Shown here in pieces: positions 15,350 through 15,520 of a stretch of DNA of 15,520 bases. The notes below the pieces were generated by a model that saw nothing but the letters and a program-made list of their open reading frames with translations, searched no databases and was not told where the DNA came from. Made by a program: the position numbers and the translations under genes. How positions within the stretch are numbered: position 1 is the stretch's first letter; each line of letters starts with the position of its first letter. The stretch comes from Fimenecus sp963624605 (GTDB taxonomy: Bacteria > Bacillota > Clostridia > Oscillospirales > Acutalibacteraceae), in contig CAVFQD010000042.1 in the NCBI GenBank assembly GCA_963624605.1, positions 1 through 15,520 on the forward strand, read 5' to 3'.

Positions 15350-15520
15350 CGCCCTTATGGGCGAGGTAATATGTAATAGTGAATAGTGAAGAGGTGTTGG
15401 TGCTTCGTACGGCGTCGTCGTTTGCTCCGTATCGTTCGCAACAGCCTTTGGCTGCCTCTCACTCACTACGCAACTCCTCCTTTTCCGCAAAAATCACGCT
15501 CGGCTCGCCTGCTCGGTTGT
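15350..15520. repeat. Repeat-like intergenic sequence at the right edge
   Basis: No gene is convincing here. The stretch contains CGCCC-TTAT-GGGCG (15350-15363), two tandem copies of AATAGTG (about 15375-15388), TACGG/CCGTA arms around 15409-15432, and CAGCC-TTT-GGCTG (15442-15454). It ends in pyrimidine-rich, GC-richer sequence unlike the A/T-rich promoter region next to it. The look is that of a dispersed intergenic element cut by the window edge. An open frame on the minus strand (15490-15242) would run through this and through the metY promoter, and is rejected as a gene. Confidence 0.4.

Noticed and set aside
15242..15490. 82-codon minus-strand open frame upstream of metY
   Set aside because: It runs through repeat-like sequence and across the metY -35/-10 region, and its product has low-complexity, non-protein-like composition.

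Overview
The window looks like the chromosome of a low-to-mid GC Gram-positive Clostridia, most probably a gut Oscillospiraceae/Ruminococcaceae-type bacterium. The basis is RpoB and RpoC of Firmicutes length (no large gamma-proteobacterial insertions), a Firmicutes-length S12, strong GGAGG ribosome binding sites with SigA-type promoters, and a multi-hairpin intergenic repeat with CTCCCTTGTGTAAAGGGAG ends that I associate from memory with gut Clostridia. The species cannot be fixed from sequence alone.

Layout. Positions 1-8281 (minus strand) hold the transcription/translation core: rpoB, then rpoC, then rpsL, then the first five codons of rpsG (GTG start at 15). rpoB has its own perfect-consensus promoter, and rpsL has a good promoter just after rpoC. 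The gene next to rpoB is not rplL but a divergent LacZ-type GH2 beta-galactosidase (8351-11503, plus), followed by a strong terminator and a separately promoted EamA/DMT-family membrane transporter (11632-12534, plus). A structured dispersed repeat (12573-12698) and a terminator separate these from a convergent minus-strand sulfur operon, metY (O-acetylhomoserine sulfhydrylase) then cysK (cysteine synthase), 30 bp apart.

The most interesting part is the leader of the metY-cysK operon (15088-15291). Reading towards metY it contains a SigA promoter, an imperfect TTCC/GGAA dyad at the expected start of transcription, and a 23-codon ORF with an ideal Shine-Dalgarno whose Cys codons include a tandem UGU-UGC just before its stop. 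A perfect 10-bp inverted repeat follows, whose left arm is the end of that ORF and whose right arm covers the metY Shine-Dalgarno. This is the architecture expected of a cysteine-sensing leader peptide that controls translation of the sulfur genes: ribosomes stalled at the Cys codons would keep the metY ribosome binding site open. I know of no description of this in Clostridia, but I cannot search.

Other points of interest are a pair of similar inverted repeats, sharing an 11-bp core, upstream of rpsL and rpsG; a long (~150 nt) rpsL-rpsG spacer with dyads; a ~150-nt rpoB leader with mutually exclusive hairpins; and repeat-like GC-rich sequence at the right edge.
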